DNA of 64,000 nt from Prosopocoilus inquinatus (taxonomy: Eukaryota; Arthropoda; Insecta; Coleoptera; Lucanidae): positions 45,291,001-45,355,000 of the forward strand of contig CM069876.1 in NCBI GenBank assembly GCA_036172665.1, read 5' to 3'. The notes under the pieces are model-generated. The model did not search any database. It was not told the DNA's origin and saw only the letters and a program-made list of their open reading frames with translations. Of the stretch, positions 21,863-33,879 are shown piece after piece. The position numbers and the translations under genes were made by a program. How positions within the stretch are numbered: the stretch's first letter is position 1; each line of letters begins with the position of its first letter.

Positions 21863-22013
21863 TACGTATTTCGGCAGCTAAGCTGCCATCTTCAGTACGC
21901 GACCAACTTAAAAGCACTTAAAAAGATCTAAGAAAAACCTAATCATCTTTTTAAGTGCTTTTAAGCAGGTAGCGTACTGAAGATGGGAGCTTAGCTGCCG
22001 AAATACGTATCTG
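21863..22013. mobile_element. Palindromic element with hammerhead-core-like arms
   Basis: This is an inverted repeat of about 150 bp. The left arm is acgtatttcggcagctaagc... and the right arm is its inverse ending ...gcttagctgccgaaatacgt. A second paired block (cttaaaagcacttaaaaaga) lies inward, leaving a loop of about 17 nt. Each arm, read toward its outer end, gives CTGAAGA, a small self-complementary stem (GG(C/G)AGC/GCTGCC), then GAAA. That order matches the conserved core of hammerhead ribozymes. I could not build the third stem and cleavage site, so the ribozyme reading is only a suggestion. Confidence 0.6.
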
Positions 22014-22119
22014 CGGATATAAAATTATTGTGGGCGAAGATTAAGGACTTTTCTTCACTCGTGTGCAGCAAAGATGATCATTAAAAAACTTACGAAATTG
22101 TTCCTGTTTGACTTGATTC

Positions 22120-22790
22120 CGTTATATTTTTTACTAATTCTCGATTCTTTCGCCAAGTCGAACGTCATTTGTTTCCGTTTTTGACTTTGATTGATTGATT
22201 TGTTTCAGTTTTTTTTTTACTCATTTTTTTTCTGATTGAGGACCGTTTGAATTTGGCGCTGGTTTTTTCATGACGTATTCCACGTTTAAATACGCGCGCT
22301 CAATTAAAATTATCGCCGATCACAGAAAACCACATCGTATCCTGTTGATTTGTTTCTCTTTTTTTTTCAGTTTAATTTTGTCCGCATTTTCATTTGTTAC
22401 CGCTTTTGACTTGATTTGTTTTTAGTTTCTTTTTCTACTTATTTTTTTTTCTGATTGAGGACAGTTTGAATTTGGCGCCATTTTTTTATGTATTCCGTGC
22501 TTAATTCGCGCGGTAAATTCAAATTATCGTCGCTTATCAAAAACCACTCCGTACTACAGTTCTACATTTGTTTCTCTTTTTTCTGCCTTTTAATTTGTGT
22601 TCGTTTTTAACTTGATTTGTTTTTAATTTTTTTTCTACTTATTTTTCCTTTTTCTGATCGAGGACAGTTTGAATTTAGCGCCAGTGTTTTTTTGACGTAT
22701 TCCGCGTTTAAATTAGCGCGGCAAATTCAAATTATCATCGATCTTCAGAAATCACTGTGCATGTATTTGTTTGTTTCTCTCTTCTTTCCT
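22120..22790 (+). repeat. ~210-bp three-copy T-rich repeat
   Basis: 'ttctgat(t/c)gaggac.gtttgaattt.gcgc' occurs at 22231, 22451 and 22652. Each is followed by 'gacgtattcc.cg' and a 'aaattatc.(c/t)cgatc' block. No gene is seen. Confidence 0.7.
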
Positions 22791-23548
22791 GCCTAATTTC
22801 GTCTGGCTCTTCTAATACCTGACTGTTTGCATTCCTAAATAAGTCGACTTGATTTAGTTTCACGTTTTTGTTTTTAATTGAATTTATTTCCTTCATTACT
22901 TTTGCATTCAAATTTTATTTCGTCGTTTATTTATGTTTTTCATTTCGACGAACTTTTGCTTGCTTTGGTTTTATTTTGGGATGTTTTCTCTTCTTATTCT
23001 TATACTGTCAAAAATTTCAGTTTCAGATTTTTATTTTATTTAAAAAAATATCGAGTTGAGGGTGTGGTTTAAGTGCAGATGTTCGGACGAAGGCACTCAC
23101 TTATGAGTAGTTCATAACAAACTGCAGCTGATGTTACGTAATTATTTTTTTATGTTTAATGATGCTTCCCCCCCTAGTCGGATGCCTAACATCTGTGCAA
23201 TCTATTCCCAAATAAATATAATCGGTTGAATAATCGCAGCGTTCCTTTTTTTATGCAAATTAATTATCTGCACAATCATTGAACCTAAATGTCTAATCAT
23301 ATTTGATGTCGCTTGTATTTCTGCATAATTGCGCTGGGTACGTAAAGTCGCAAGTAATAAATTTTGGTCATCATTGATTGTTTAAAAGATTTATTCTTCT
23401 TATTGAATGACGTCTTAGTTTTGAATACTGGGAATAATTTCTTAAAAATCTAAATTATTTTCGACCTTTCTTTTTAGTACAACACAACAGATTTATATCA
23501 AAGATTTCCTAATTTTTCAAATTAAAATTGACGCTTTTAATTGACAGC
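22791..23548. other. AT-rich intronic sequence, nothing recognised
   Basis: Short Phe-rich frames at 22868-23072 reflect T-richness. No gene is seen. Confidence 0.35.
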
Positions 23549-23693
23549 GGGGCGAATTCTGTAACTTTTTAACGGCCTGTTAAAATTTAGATGTCCTTTA
23601 AAATTTAAAATACAATGCTATGATTGGTTGCTACCGTAGCAACAAAATTTAACAGCCCTTTAAATTTAACGCTTTTGATACAGAATAGGCCCC
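23549..23693. mobile_element. 145-bp MITE with GGGGC.TATTCTGTA ends
   Basis: The left end GGGGCGAATTCTGTAAC and the right end read inverted GGGGCCTATTCTGTATC match at most positions. Inner blocks 'tttaaaatttaaaatacaat' and 'acaaaatttaacagcccttt' are also partly complementary. The target duplication is not clear, so the superfamily is left open. Confidence 0.65.
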
Positions 23694-25390
23694 AGTGACG
23701 GCCGAAATTTAATGATCGCGATTGTACATATTCGTGAGTCATTCTGCACTTGGCGATTAGTCCGATGACTCATCTCATCATATGTACCTTCCCTGATACT
23801 CTTCTCGCATTAATGAATCAGTAGAAAAATAATAAATTAACTCTGTACGAAAAAATTGGTTTGTTACATGCATTATGACTGTTTTGTTTCTTTTGATGAG
23901 TACCTACTATGCGTGGAAAAAACAAGCGACCGTTTTTTTTTGCGACACCCTGTATAATGATCAGGCCCAGGCGCATTTTAGGCGGAAGTTTTCGTTAAAT
24001 ATACGAGGAAAAGTTCTGATCTTTAACGCGTCTGCCCTGTAAAAACAAAACAATAAACCAGTCGAAGCCCGAGAAGTCTATGCGGCACGCAGTAACCACT
24101 ACAGTTCTGGTCGACTGGATATAAAAACTTGTTTACATAATCGATTCATTCCCAAATGAACTCGCATTCTTTTTGCAGTGACGGCGCTATAATTGATATG
24201 AATTAAATGTATTATGCCAGTCTACATTAAAGAATTATAATGTTTTCATAATTATTAATTTGAAAAAAAACTATAAAGGCAATTATGTTACACACGTAAT
24301 TTACATGAAACGGTTGCTTCTGATGCAATGAGCGCGAGGGTGAGAGTGCCTCGGGCATATAAACCGTTCAGCGGCGACGTTGAAATCTACGCCGATGCTT
24401 TGTTTATCTTTATACTGGTTTTTACCAGATATCCTAGGAATGTCCGACCCTTAATAATGATAAAATACGAAGGAAGATCGCAATCGTGGTTCAGTAAAAA
24501 AAAAATATTCATCGCTTTTTGCTTAATTTTAGCTTCTCCAAACTTATTTCATTTCTATTTTAATGTGTTTAACATGTTTTTTTTTTTTATTTCACAAGCT
24601 TCTCTGCCCACCCTCCCCCCCCCCCCCCAAATTTTATTTTAAACGTTACAGAATTTTCCCAGATTTCGATTTTGTTGTAAGTTCTTGCCCTATTCAGCCC
24701 CCGTTTCTTTACAATTTGTTTTTTTTTTTCTTTTAATTTCAATTCATCCTTTTTTCCATTTATTTATTTCGTTGTAGACAGAAAATTGAAACGATGATTT
24801 TGGCGCATTTTTTTTTTGCGACGCAGACGAACTTGCATAACCAAGAAGATATCATTCATTTCCAGTGGCGGCCTAAAAAGAAAAGTAAACAAATTCGATT
24901 CGACGTCGCTAATTATTGTGCGTTGCCGTTTTAAAAAAGACGATTACGCGGCCTTTGCCATGGGAATCACGCGGACGGCACGAACCGCAGGTATGATTTT
25001 TGCCTTAAACGAGGGGGGGGGGGCGGAGGAGGGGGCGACTCAAAAGAGCGCCCGTCTGTTACATTAACATTGCATTACATTCTATTAAGCGGCGTTGTGT
25101 CTACCCGCCCATTATCTTGGTGGAGTCGCCGCCTGGCCTTTATCTATGTCTATCTCTTTTAATGGGAATTCGTTCGAGAATGTTTAATTATAGGTTTGAC
25201 GCAAGAGTTTAAAGTATGGATTGGTTTTTTACGAATTTTTTCCTTATCCTGTCACTGATTAGTGAAGTGCCTTTGGAATTAATAAGAGGCTATTTGAGAA
25301 AATTACAAACATTTTTAAAAGCGAGATGAATTCTATTAGATTGCAAAGAGTGTGCATTTACTTCCGGTTTAAGCGGAAACGCGTTTGATA
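23694..25390. other. Intronic sequence with G/C homopolymers; no gene recognised
   Basis: It includes 'acaccctgtataat' near 23944, a poly-C run near 24610-24627, a poly-G run near 25010-25022, and CAGTGGCGGCCTAAA at about 24863, which resembles the end of the hAT element at 2557-4714 and has no partner. The patch 24320-24400 has 'gcatataaacc' and an open frame without recognised homology. Confidence 0.35.
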
Positions 25391-25600
25391 ATTAAGATTA
25401 AGAAGAATTGCGATTGCAGTTTACTTTTAGATCAACATTTCGAAATTTAAGTATATGGACGATCTCTGATATAGGCTTTATCCGATACATTGCGATTACT
25501 GTTTAGTTTTTAATCAACATTGGAAGTTTTAACTATACAGACGATCTTTGATATAGACTATGCTTGACTTTACTGACCGAATCACGAACTAAAATCAATT
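25390..25600. repeat. Two local copies of a 'gacgatctctgatatagact' repeat; third at 27110-27235
   Basis: 'ttgcgatt', 'ttta.atcaaca', 'tata(g/c)acgatc' and 'tgatatag(g/a)ct' recur in the same order near 25410, 25490 and 27155. Confidence 0.55.
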
Positions 25601-26100
25601 CACTTTTGTAATTAATAAATAACCAAGCGAGTAACTAACTAACTGTAATTTTTTTAACTTTCGAGCTACGCTTCTGCTGATGAAGTAACAGGGCTGTAAC
25701 AGCTTTACACAGGCTGTTCGAGGGATTCACCGCAATCAAAAAAGATTTCCAACAATTTTTCTTGTTCTCATGTTGCCTTACAAGTGATCCCTGAATAAAA
25801 CGACTAGTGTTGTACTTATTAAAGTTTTGTCAAATAAATTATTATTGGTCACAATTATTATTGCAGAATGCAATTTTCAAAAATGAGCCGGAAATCCCTT
25901 ACGAAACAAACAAGGAACCATAAAACCATGCGATCAGCGGAATTTGTCATTAGAGCAGACTGTGATATTTTGCAAAGAGTTGGCAACACTGGCTTGCGTT
26001 TAGACACAGTGTACACATCAATCAGTAGGGACAGCTTGGGCTTTTCGCTTTTACCGTTTCTGAGAGCGCATGTGCGAAGTGAGCGGGCATTCATCAAGCG

Positions 26101-26186
26101 GCCGAGCGTGGCGCCACGGTCAATGGTTGATGGCCTCGTTCAGGCCGAGCGTGGCGCCACGGTCAATGGTTGATGGCCTCGTTCAG
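26101..26186. repeat. Perfect 43-bp tandem duplication
   Basis: The unit starting gccgagcgtggcgccacggt occurs at 26101-26143 and again, base for base, at 26144-26186. It is followed at once by 'gtaacc'. A perfect GC-rich duplication in decayed AT-rich DNA should be recent. 43 is not a multiple of 3. Confidence 0.92.
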
Positions 26187-27685
26187 GTAACCACAGGAGC
26201 TGAGTTACTAATTCAACATGCCAGTGCCAAGCTTCAGCAGCTAGTATTCTCACATTAACCCTTTAAGAACACGAGTTGTTAACTTTTAATATGCTGAGTC
26301 TGCATCAGGGTCTGCATTCAGGCTCGGTGATCACCTGAACATGGCCAAAAAACGGACGTTCCGCCAAAATTCCGGCACACATTCAATATGGCCGTCAATT
26401 ACCGATCCAGCTGTTTTGGTGAATAAGTAACCATTAGATTATCTTATCGAATTTCATCATGTTTCGACTATTTTGAGCTCACTTGTAATTTTTCTAATAA
26501 AACAATCTTTTGTTTTTTAAAATAAGAAGTATATCTTACGAAATAAATAAGTCTTTCAAGTAGCGACATCTGGTAGCATTAGAATGGCTGCCCGCCTGCT
26601 TGGGTTCGGAAAATTGTAGTATGAACTTCAAAGGTGCCGACAAGAGCTGTCCCTACTGATTCATGTCTATACTGTGGTTTAGAAATTAAAAATATGAAAT
26701 GTCAGAATTGTGACTGTGACTTTTTTTTAATGATTGATAATAAACATGGAACCTCCCCTAATGTTCTAAAAGAGGATTTAAACCAGCATCCATAAAAAAA
26801 TAAAAAATAACAAATAAAGATTGTACAAGGCACGAGCGTAATCTCAAATATGACAACTGTCAATTTATTATTTATTTCCCAGTGTGTCCAACCACACAGC
26901 ATAAAATAGTACCGGTCACAGTCTCCTCTAATTATGAATTCATGAATGATCACCCGGTATATTTATAATGCGTTTGGAAAAGCATGAAGAATATCGCACA
27001 AAATGAAAACCAACATAACCTAAAAATAAAAACCCAATTTACACGGTATGGTAACTAGAAAAGTCAGGTTTAAACGGTAAAAGTGCGACTTTAGTTTAGT
27101 TACACACTACAAAAGTGAATTGAGATTATAAATTAATAAGAATCTGATAACCTTGCGATTAAAGAATAATTTTTAATCAACCTTTAAAGATTTATCTATA
27201 TAGACGATCCTTGATATAGACTAACTTACTATTGACCGATTCGCATTTGTTGAACGTACCTAAAAAAATTATGGCAGATAAATTTGGAAATGACTTTCGT
27301 AGTTGTCGCGAGTTTATCAGAGTCCTATTTTATTGACTTGTGAGTGATATCAAGTGCGTGTTATGTTTCTAGTTGCGATAAAATACGTATATAATTTATT
27401 GGTTCTGTGTAATGTGCTGACATCTAACGGTGTCGGCTTGAACTTGCACCATCGCTTTCGGAACCCTTCGCAATTCGGTTTTATAATTTTCTTTTAGTAC
27501 AGGCGAGTCACATCTGGTTTTTATAAATTAGCACGATCAATAATAAATCAAATTAAATAACTGTTGCAGATTTAAATAAATTAATCGATTAATTGCGACT
27601 TCAAAAAAACTTCTTGTTTTATTTATTTGGAAAATCAGCAACAAGGTGTCTGTGTTTGTTCTATTCGAGCAAATCACCGAGCAGT
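26187..27685. other. Intronic sequence, nothing recognised
   Basis: Apart from the small repeat at 27110-27235, no repeat copy or gene is seen. Confidence 0.35.
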
Positions 27686-27960
27686 TGACATCTAGCGAAA
27701 GATTTGCGAAGTCTCTAAAATAAGGAAAACATTGGAATGACATTCGGTTAACCTAAAAAGGAACATTAAATTGAAATGTTTGTTTGTAAGTTTTCTGTTG
27801 CTTTCGTAGTCCTAGCATAATAAACAACACACAATAATAAAACTAACGAAAAGCATTGATGAATCGAGTATAACAAGTTACACTGAACAACAGCAATGAC
27901 AGGTGCTTTGTTTTTTTTTTGTTAGAACGCCATCTGTTGGTTGCTGATTTCGCGAATTGT
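27686..27960 (+). mobile_element. Short dispersed element, copy 1
   Basis: It runs from 'gacatctagcgaaagatttgcgaag' (in pieces) through 'aataaggaaaac.ttggaatgacatt' and 'ggttaacctaaaaa' to 'cgccatctgttggttgctga'. The same order of blocks occurs at 31523-31810 and, inverted, at 63655-63920. The ends carry oppositely directed ACATCT/AGATG. No ORF is present. Confidence 0.7.
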
Positions 27961-27999
27961 GAAAGACGTTGTTGCAATTGATATGATTTGAATTTTCGA

Positions 28000-28860
28000 C
28001 GACAAATGTGCTCTGCTTCCGGTTGTTAAATTCCGAAACTGTCAATTTTAGTTTGAGGTTATGCCGAATGTTTTCTATTAAGAGGAAACTATCAAAGTGA
28101 CAGCTGTCAATTAAAGACTGAGAGATGTTTTCAAAATGACGCAAACATTTGGGGTTATGTTAAATCATGTGTTAAATAGTCAAATGGTTAAGTAATTCTT
28201 AGTATGACGTTATACATTTCAAATGCTCGAATATTAAACGACAGGTGTCAATTTAATAAGACTGAGAGGTTATGTTAAATATTTTCAATCTAAATTACAA
28301 TGCCTTAGAGCTTAGACCCTAAAACAGCCCAAAGTTTACGTGAGGTACCCGTCTGAGGAGGCAGTGTACCAGGCGCATGGTAAACGATAGCTGTCATACC
28401 TAATTGCGAAAATTCTCAATGTGGCGCTCTCGTAAAAAGAAACGCCTCCCAGACAAAGTAAATTAGAAAAAAAAAACTTTTAAATTGACAGCCGTTAACT
28501 TTAATGCTTTCAAACCGAGGTATAAATCGACGACGTCAGTTTAAGTGACAGCTGTCAATTTTACCGTGCGGTTACGTGATGTGATTTTAAATTGATGTGA
28601 AAGAGGTGTCACGTTAATCTCTTGATGAGGTCGTGTTTAACGTTTTCAGAGTGAAAGTTTCGGATTGAAGTTGGGTCAGAAAATTCTTCAGAGTCAAAGC
28701 ATAAAAGGACGAAAGTGACAGGCGACATCTGTCAAATTTAGTGTGAAATTATTTACGTGGTTTTTCAAACTGAAGTAGCGAATCGACAGGAGTCAAAGTC
28801 TACAATTTTAGTTTGAGGTCAGGTTAAATGAAAATAACAGCAATCTATGACGTCACTTTT
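28000..28860. repeat. Decayed array rich in TGACAGCTGTCA palindromes
   Basis: Perfect TGACAGCTGTCA occurs at 28098-28109 and 28546-28557. Close variants lie at 28239-28250 and 28385-28396 and near 28489, 28718 and 28789. Most are followed by 'aattta' and by 'gaggt(c/t)a.gtta'. Spacing is irregular, about 70-160 bp. Confidence 0.6.
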
Positions 28861-28989
28861 GTTTTCCATGGCCACCCCTTATTTAATTACTTTTTGAACA
28901 TTTGATGTAATAATAATGATTCTTATTTAGAATGATTGAAGGGTCAGTATTAAATTATTAAAAAAATATTAATTGTTCTTATTTATCTT

Positions 28990-30430
28990 TTATTTGCTCC
29001 TAACGGGGCGGACACTTACTTTGAAGTACCCTGTAGGCATAAACAACATTTTTAATTTTTTTGAATACTTGGTTACTTATTTCGTTCTTTAATTGAAGGT
29101 CGAAAGAAAAGTTAGTTCTAGGAAAAAGTCCTAATAATACTTCACGTGCGCATATTTTTTTTATAATAAATTTATAACTAGAGATCGGAATCACATATTC
29201 TGACGTCATCATTAAAGCGGCGCAACCCCATCGTATACACCGTGATTCAGAAATGTCTCCCGATATTTTCAGGCTGAACAAAAATAAGGTTGCGCCTATG
29301 TATGTACCTTGATTAGATTTCATATAAATAAAAAATTAATATTAAAACAAGAAAGCGGTCGATTTTGATGCTAAAAATATACGAAAAAACGACACAACGA
29401 CTTTGAAAACAAAAGACGACCGATACTGAAATGTAACGTTTAGGATCTATCCACCTCGACCGACGTACGGCTTTAGAAAACACGCTCCCATCAGATCAAA
29501 CACTTATTCCGAAGCACCCTGTATACGTAAATAAAATTTCTAATTTTAATTAGTTGCTTTATCTGTTGAACATATAGTTGCTTATCTCGTTGTTTGTTCA
29601 TAAAACTATTTTTCTTTTCAAATAAGATTATGTCCTCAAGAGAAAACAAAATTTCAATTTACATCCCTCAAACGGTCGAAAGAAAAAGTGAATATTTCTA
29701 GTGCTAAATCATTCGTAATATTATGTATTTCACGCGTAGTAAATTTATAACTAGAGATCGGCATCGCACATTTTGACGTCACTGTGTGATCGGCATGTTA
29801 TCATAAGGCCTGATCGTACAACAGCAATGTTAAAACAAAAAAAAAACTATCGATTTTGATGTTTAAAAGAAAGAAAAAAAATTATAAGGAAAGGCGACAC
29901 GACGACTTACAAAAACAAAAGACGATCGACGCTAAAATGTGACGTGTAGGTTCCTAATCACCTCGACGCGTGACTTTAGAAAACAAGCTCCTAACAGACC
30001 GAACACTTATTCTGGTGTACCCTGTATGCGTAAATAAAATTTTTAAATTGCTTCATCTATTGGGCATTTAGTTGCTTCTCTTATTCTGTTCTTCATAAAA
30101 TTACGGGCGTGTATTTTGCAGTCAATTTATAACTAGAGATCGGCATTACATATTTTGACGTCACCAAGTTGTCTGTTTTCAAGCCGTCAAAAGCATGCAT
30201 GTTTTGATGGCGCTGTTAGAATCGATTATTATTTCGGGTGCAACTGGTTCTGATGGTTTCAAATCAATCAAAAATGCTGTATACGAACAGACGTACATAT
30301 AATGTACTGTGTAAACCAATTTGGTCTCCAGATCATCTATCACTAAAACGATTGCTTAATTAAAAATATATTTCGCAAACGTTTTCCTTTCGATGACGTC
30401 ACAATACGTGATTCCGATCTCTATTCACTG
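28990..30430. repeat. ~490-bp tandem repeat with TGACGTCA sites
   Basis: Units run from 'acttattc.g(a/g).g.accctgta' (29009, 29505, 29999) to 'taactagagatcgg.at.aca' and TGACGTCA (29201-29208, 29774-29781, 30156-30163). Between units lie 'aaaacaaaagacgatcga' variants. An inverted copy of the last block ends the region (TGACGTCA at 30394-30401). A further direct copy is at 32140-32450. Confidence 0.72.
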
Positions 30431-31522
30431 ACCTTCGTTTTATAATGTTTCCAGCGTAAATAAACAAAAATAAAATTAATCAATGAATTGAGGCAGCAAT
30501 CCAACGCGTGGATTTTTATTTTATTTCTTTTTTTTTTAATTTAAACTTGTTTACAAAAGATAATAAAGCTTGTTTGCAATACGTGTTTACAATGCGTCTA
30601 GGCGAAGTCTAATGCACGTCTGGTTAAAAAAAAGATTAAATAGGAAAATCAGAGAGGGCCCCTTTCCTCACGTTTGTGAACACTTTTTAAGTTTAAGAGC
30701 GAACGCGTGTTTCGTTCCCGACGGGAACATCATCAGCGCTGCGGTGAAAGTGTAAAACCTGAAGAAAAAATCATTAAATTTTTGATTGAAGCAGGCTGTG
30801 GTGTGCATTAACGCAGTTGGTATGAGTGACTTTTTTTTTAATTTGAGGTTAGATTTAGTCTGCAATTTGTTTGCGGAGAGTGAACGGTCAAACTGGCCAG
30901 ACTTAACTCGATTGAACATTTTGGTCTGACCACTGAAACGTGCAGTTTGGCCATTAATTTAACTCACTAAAACTTTATAAAAAAAAGAACTGTCAAATTT
31001 TGACAACTTAATACGCGTCAGACAGTGTGGCCAACTGTGTAGGTACGCCGAATCAAGGCCTACTCCAATTATAAATTTAATTATGTATTGATAACGTTGT
31101 ATTTGCGCTTCTGAAAACATAAAATGAAAATGAAACGCTATTGCGTTAATAAATTTCGAAGGCATTCAACGAATCACAAACACAGCTGATTCGTCGCTGA
31201 ATTATTCACAGGCGATAATTAATAATAATTAGCGGCGCAGATGCGAAACGAGTTATTGAATCGTTCGATTCAATCAACGTCGACGTGTAATTTGCATGCG
31301 GCGAACGCGAACGTTTCACCGCTTTTTTTTTTACACGTGGCTCATTAATTACGCATACACTTCATCGTAAAAGAAAGAAGGAAAAACAAACAAACGATTC
31401 CGTCCTTTTTTTCTTTTCGAAATTAATTTGCAAGTTGCTCGCGTTTTCTGATGTAGTTGTTTATAATCGCTATTATTTCTCGAATTCTTCTTGCAACTAT
31501 GTATTCAAGTAAATTACGGAGT
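30431..31522. other. Unique AT-rich intronic stretch
   Basis: Several TAATTA-type motifs lie near 31210-31350, together with a less AT-rich patch at 31220-31320. It could hold regulatory sites, but nothing is proven. No gene is seen. Confidence 0.35.
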
Positions 31523-31830
31523 GGCGGACACCTAGCGGATGTTTTGCGAAGGACTCTGCAATAAGGAAAACTTTGGAATGACATTTGGTTAACCTAAAAA
31601 AGACATGAAATTGAATAGGTTGTGCGTCACGCTTTCACACGCATAAATGTTCTGCAAATATACGTTTGTAGTAATAATAATAATAATAATAATAATAAAA
31701 AGATTAATGGGTCGAATAATAAATAAATAAGAGAGATTATATTGAATAACATGAATGACAGCTTTTTATTTTCCTTGTTAAAAGCGCCATCTGTTGGTTG
31801 CTGATTTTCTGGAATAGTCGCGAGCATTAA
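31523..31830 (+). mobile_element. Short dispersed element, copy 2, with (TAA)n
   Basis: It has the same block order as 27686-27960, ending in 'gcgccatctgttggttgctga'. A (TAA)n microsatellite at about 31670-31700 expanded inside this copy. Confidence 0.7.
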
Positions 31831-32089
31831 ATTTTGGTCGTCGCTGTCAATAAAAACGTCACTTTAAATTCCAAAAATTAAAATTACAATGTGGCATTGT
31901 TAAGTTCATTCTTAATCACGCCCGTTATTTTTTAAATATTATCAAATAAAATTAACTAAAATAACACTTAATTGTGACAGCGTTAGTACGATATTTATGA
32001 ATTGTTTGCTATTTTGGATAAGGTGGCGTCAAATTATTTAGGTAAGAAAAACCTTGACATTTCAAAGAAAGAAAAAAACAAAGAAGAAA

Positions 32090-33430
32090 AGTGACCGACG
32101 ACTTTTAAAACAAAAGACGTTCGATACCGAAATGTAGCGTGCGTGACCTTAGTAGACACGCTCCTAATAGGTCAGATACTTATTCTGAAGCACCCTGTAC
32201 ATGTAAACAAAATTTTTAATTATTTTATTTCTTGAACGTCAGTTGCTTATCGCGTTCTTTGTTTAGTTTAAATTACTTCTATTCAAATATTTCCTTAAAT
32301 GAAAACAAAATTTCTTAATGCATCCCCCGAATGGTTGAAAAAAAAAATAATTTTGGAGAAAAGTGGTACACCATTACTTCATGTGCATATTTTTTTTTTT
32401 TGTAATAAATTTATAACTAGAGATCGGAATCACATATTTTATCGTCATCATGTGAGTTACGTAATAGATTCTCACATCTCACGTCTGGTAATAGATGGCG
32501 CTTTTACAATTGTGGGTGCGCATAGTGTCAAAGCAAATCTCCGTTAATAAATGTGGCAATGTTGCGTCTATTTTCTCAATCACGCACATTATCTTAAATA
32601 TTATCAAAAGACGCGTGACCTTAGTTTTCAAAAAAAAAAAGAAATTAAAAAAAAAGGACTGTCGATTTTAAATGGAGAACTGGCATCGACTTTCACAACT
32701 TTTGGTTTTCAGTTTTAAGTCTAATACATCCGAAAATTAATATTAAAACAAAAAATAATCGATTTTGAAGTTTTTTCTTTTTTTAAAAAAGACAGAATTT
32801 TTAAAACAAGCGACGTTCGTAACGTAACGGTTCTAACTGACTCGACGCATGACCTTAGAAGCTTGGAAGCTTTCGATTTTCACTTTTCTAAAAAAAAAAA
32901 ACAACAAAAAAAAAACAAAACAAATAAAAAATCATTCGATTTCGTAATGAATGATTAAAGAAAAGAAAAACAAAGGACAGTCGATTTTAAATGGAGAACT
33001 GGCGTCGACTTTCACACCTTTTGGTTTTCAGTTTTAAATCTATTACATCCGAAAATTAACATTAAAACAAAAAATAATCGATTTTGATGTAAGAGACGGA
33101 CAACTTTTAAAACAAAAGACGATCGATTCTGAAATGTAACCTATCGGCTCTAACTTTTCAAGCAAAAAAACAAACTAATTTTGACTCTATTCCAAAAAAG
33201 AAACATTTTAAAACAAGAGACAGTCGATTTAAAAATTAGATGTGGTACCGATTTTGACACGTTTTTTTTTTTTGTTTTAAATTTTTATATTTTCGATCAA
33301 TTTCTAAACAAAAAAAAAACGATTTATTTTGAGGTTTCAAAAAAAAGCGCCCGAATTTCAAAAAAAAAAAAAAAATTAAAAAGGCGATCGATTTCAAAAT
33401 CTAATGTGTCGGTGCTGTTCACTCCTTGAG
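32090..33430. repeat. Degenerate array continuing the 490-bp family
   Basis: It contains one more 'gcaccctgta' to 'agagatcggaatcacata' unit (32188-32430). It then has two copies of a block holding 'gtcgattttaaatggagaac', 'ggcgtcgactttcacac' and 'attaaaacaaaaaataatcg' (about 32660 and 32972), with 'aaaacaaaagacgatcgatt' at 33109. The A-runs are long and no gene is seen. Confidence 0.6.
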
Positions 33431-33879
33431 GGTCGACTGTTCACTCAGAAATTAATCAATCAATTATTTTCCACTCACAAGAGTTTTAGACTTAGATTAA
33501 TTTTTAAATTCAAAATAAAAAAATTATTTAATTAATTAATTTAATTAAAAATTAAAATTAATTAATTTTAGAATTAAAATAATTAATTAGCAACACTAAT
33601 CAACGAGATAGAGTCAACTGTTCTCATCAACGGCGGTTGACGTTCACAAGGAAATTAACTAAGCTACTCGAATTATTAATAAATTTGATTAAACAGTTAT
33701 TTATTAACTTTTAACTTCTGCGAACTCTTGTTTTAATTCAGTTTAACATTCTGCAGTGAACAAATGAACAATGCTATAATTAGTTCAAATTGATTGTACA
33801 CTGCGGCATTAACTAACCGAGAGTTGCATTTTTGATTTTTTCATTTTGATTTGTCAAAAGGCAAGGTAAAATAACTCGA
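33431..33879. other. AT-rich stretch with a TTAATTAA-dense block
   Basis: The block at 33520-33590 is almost pure A/T with repeated AATTAATTAA palindromes. No gene is seen. Confidence 0.4.

Noticed and set aside
24328..24642. 104-codon frame near a TATA-like motif in intron 2
   Set aside because: There is no recognised homology, and the second half is low complexity with a poly-C end. The TATA-like string lies inside the frame.
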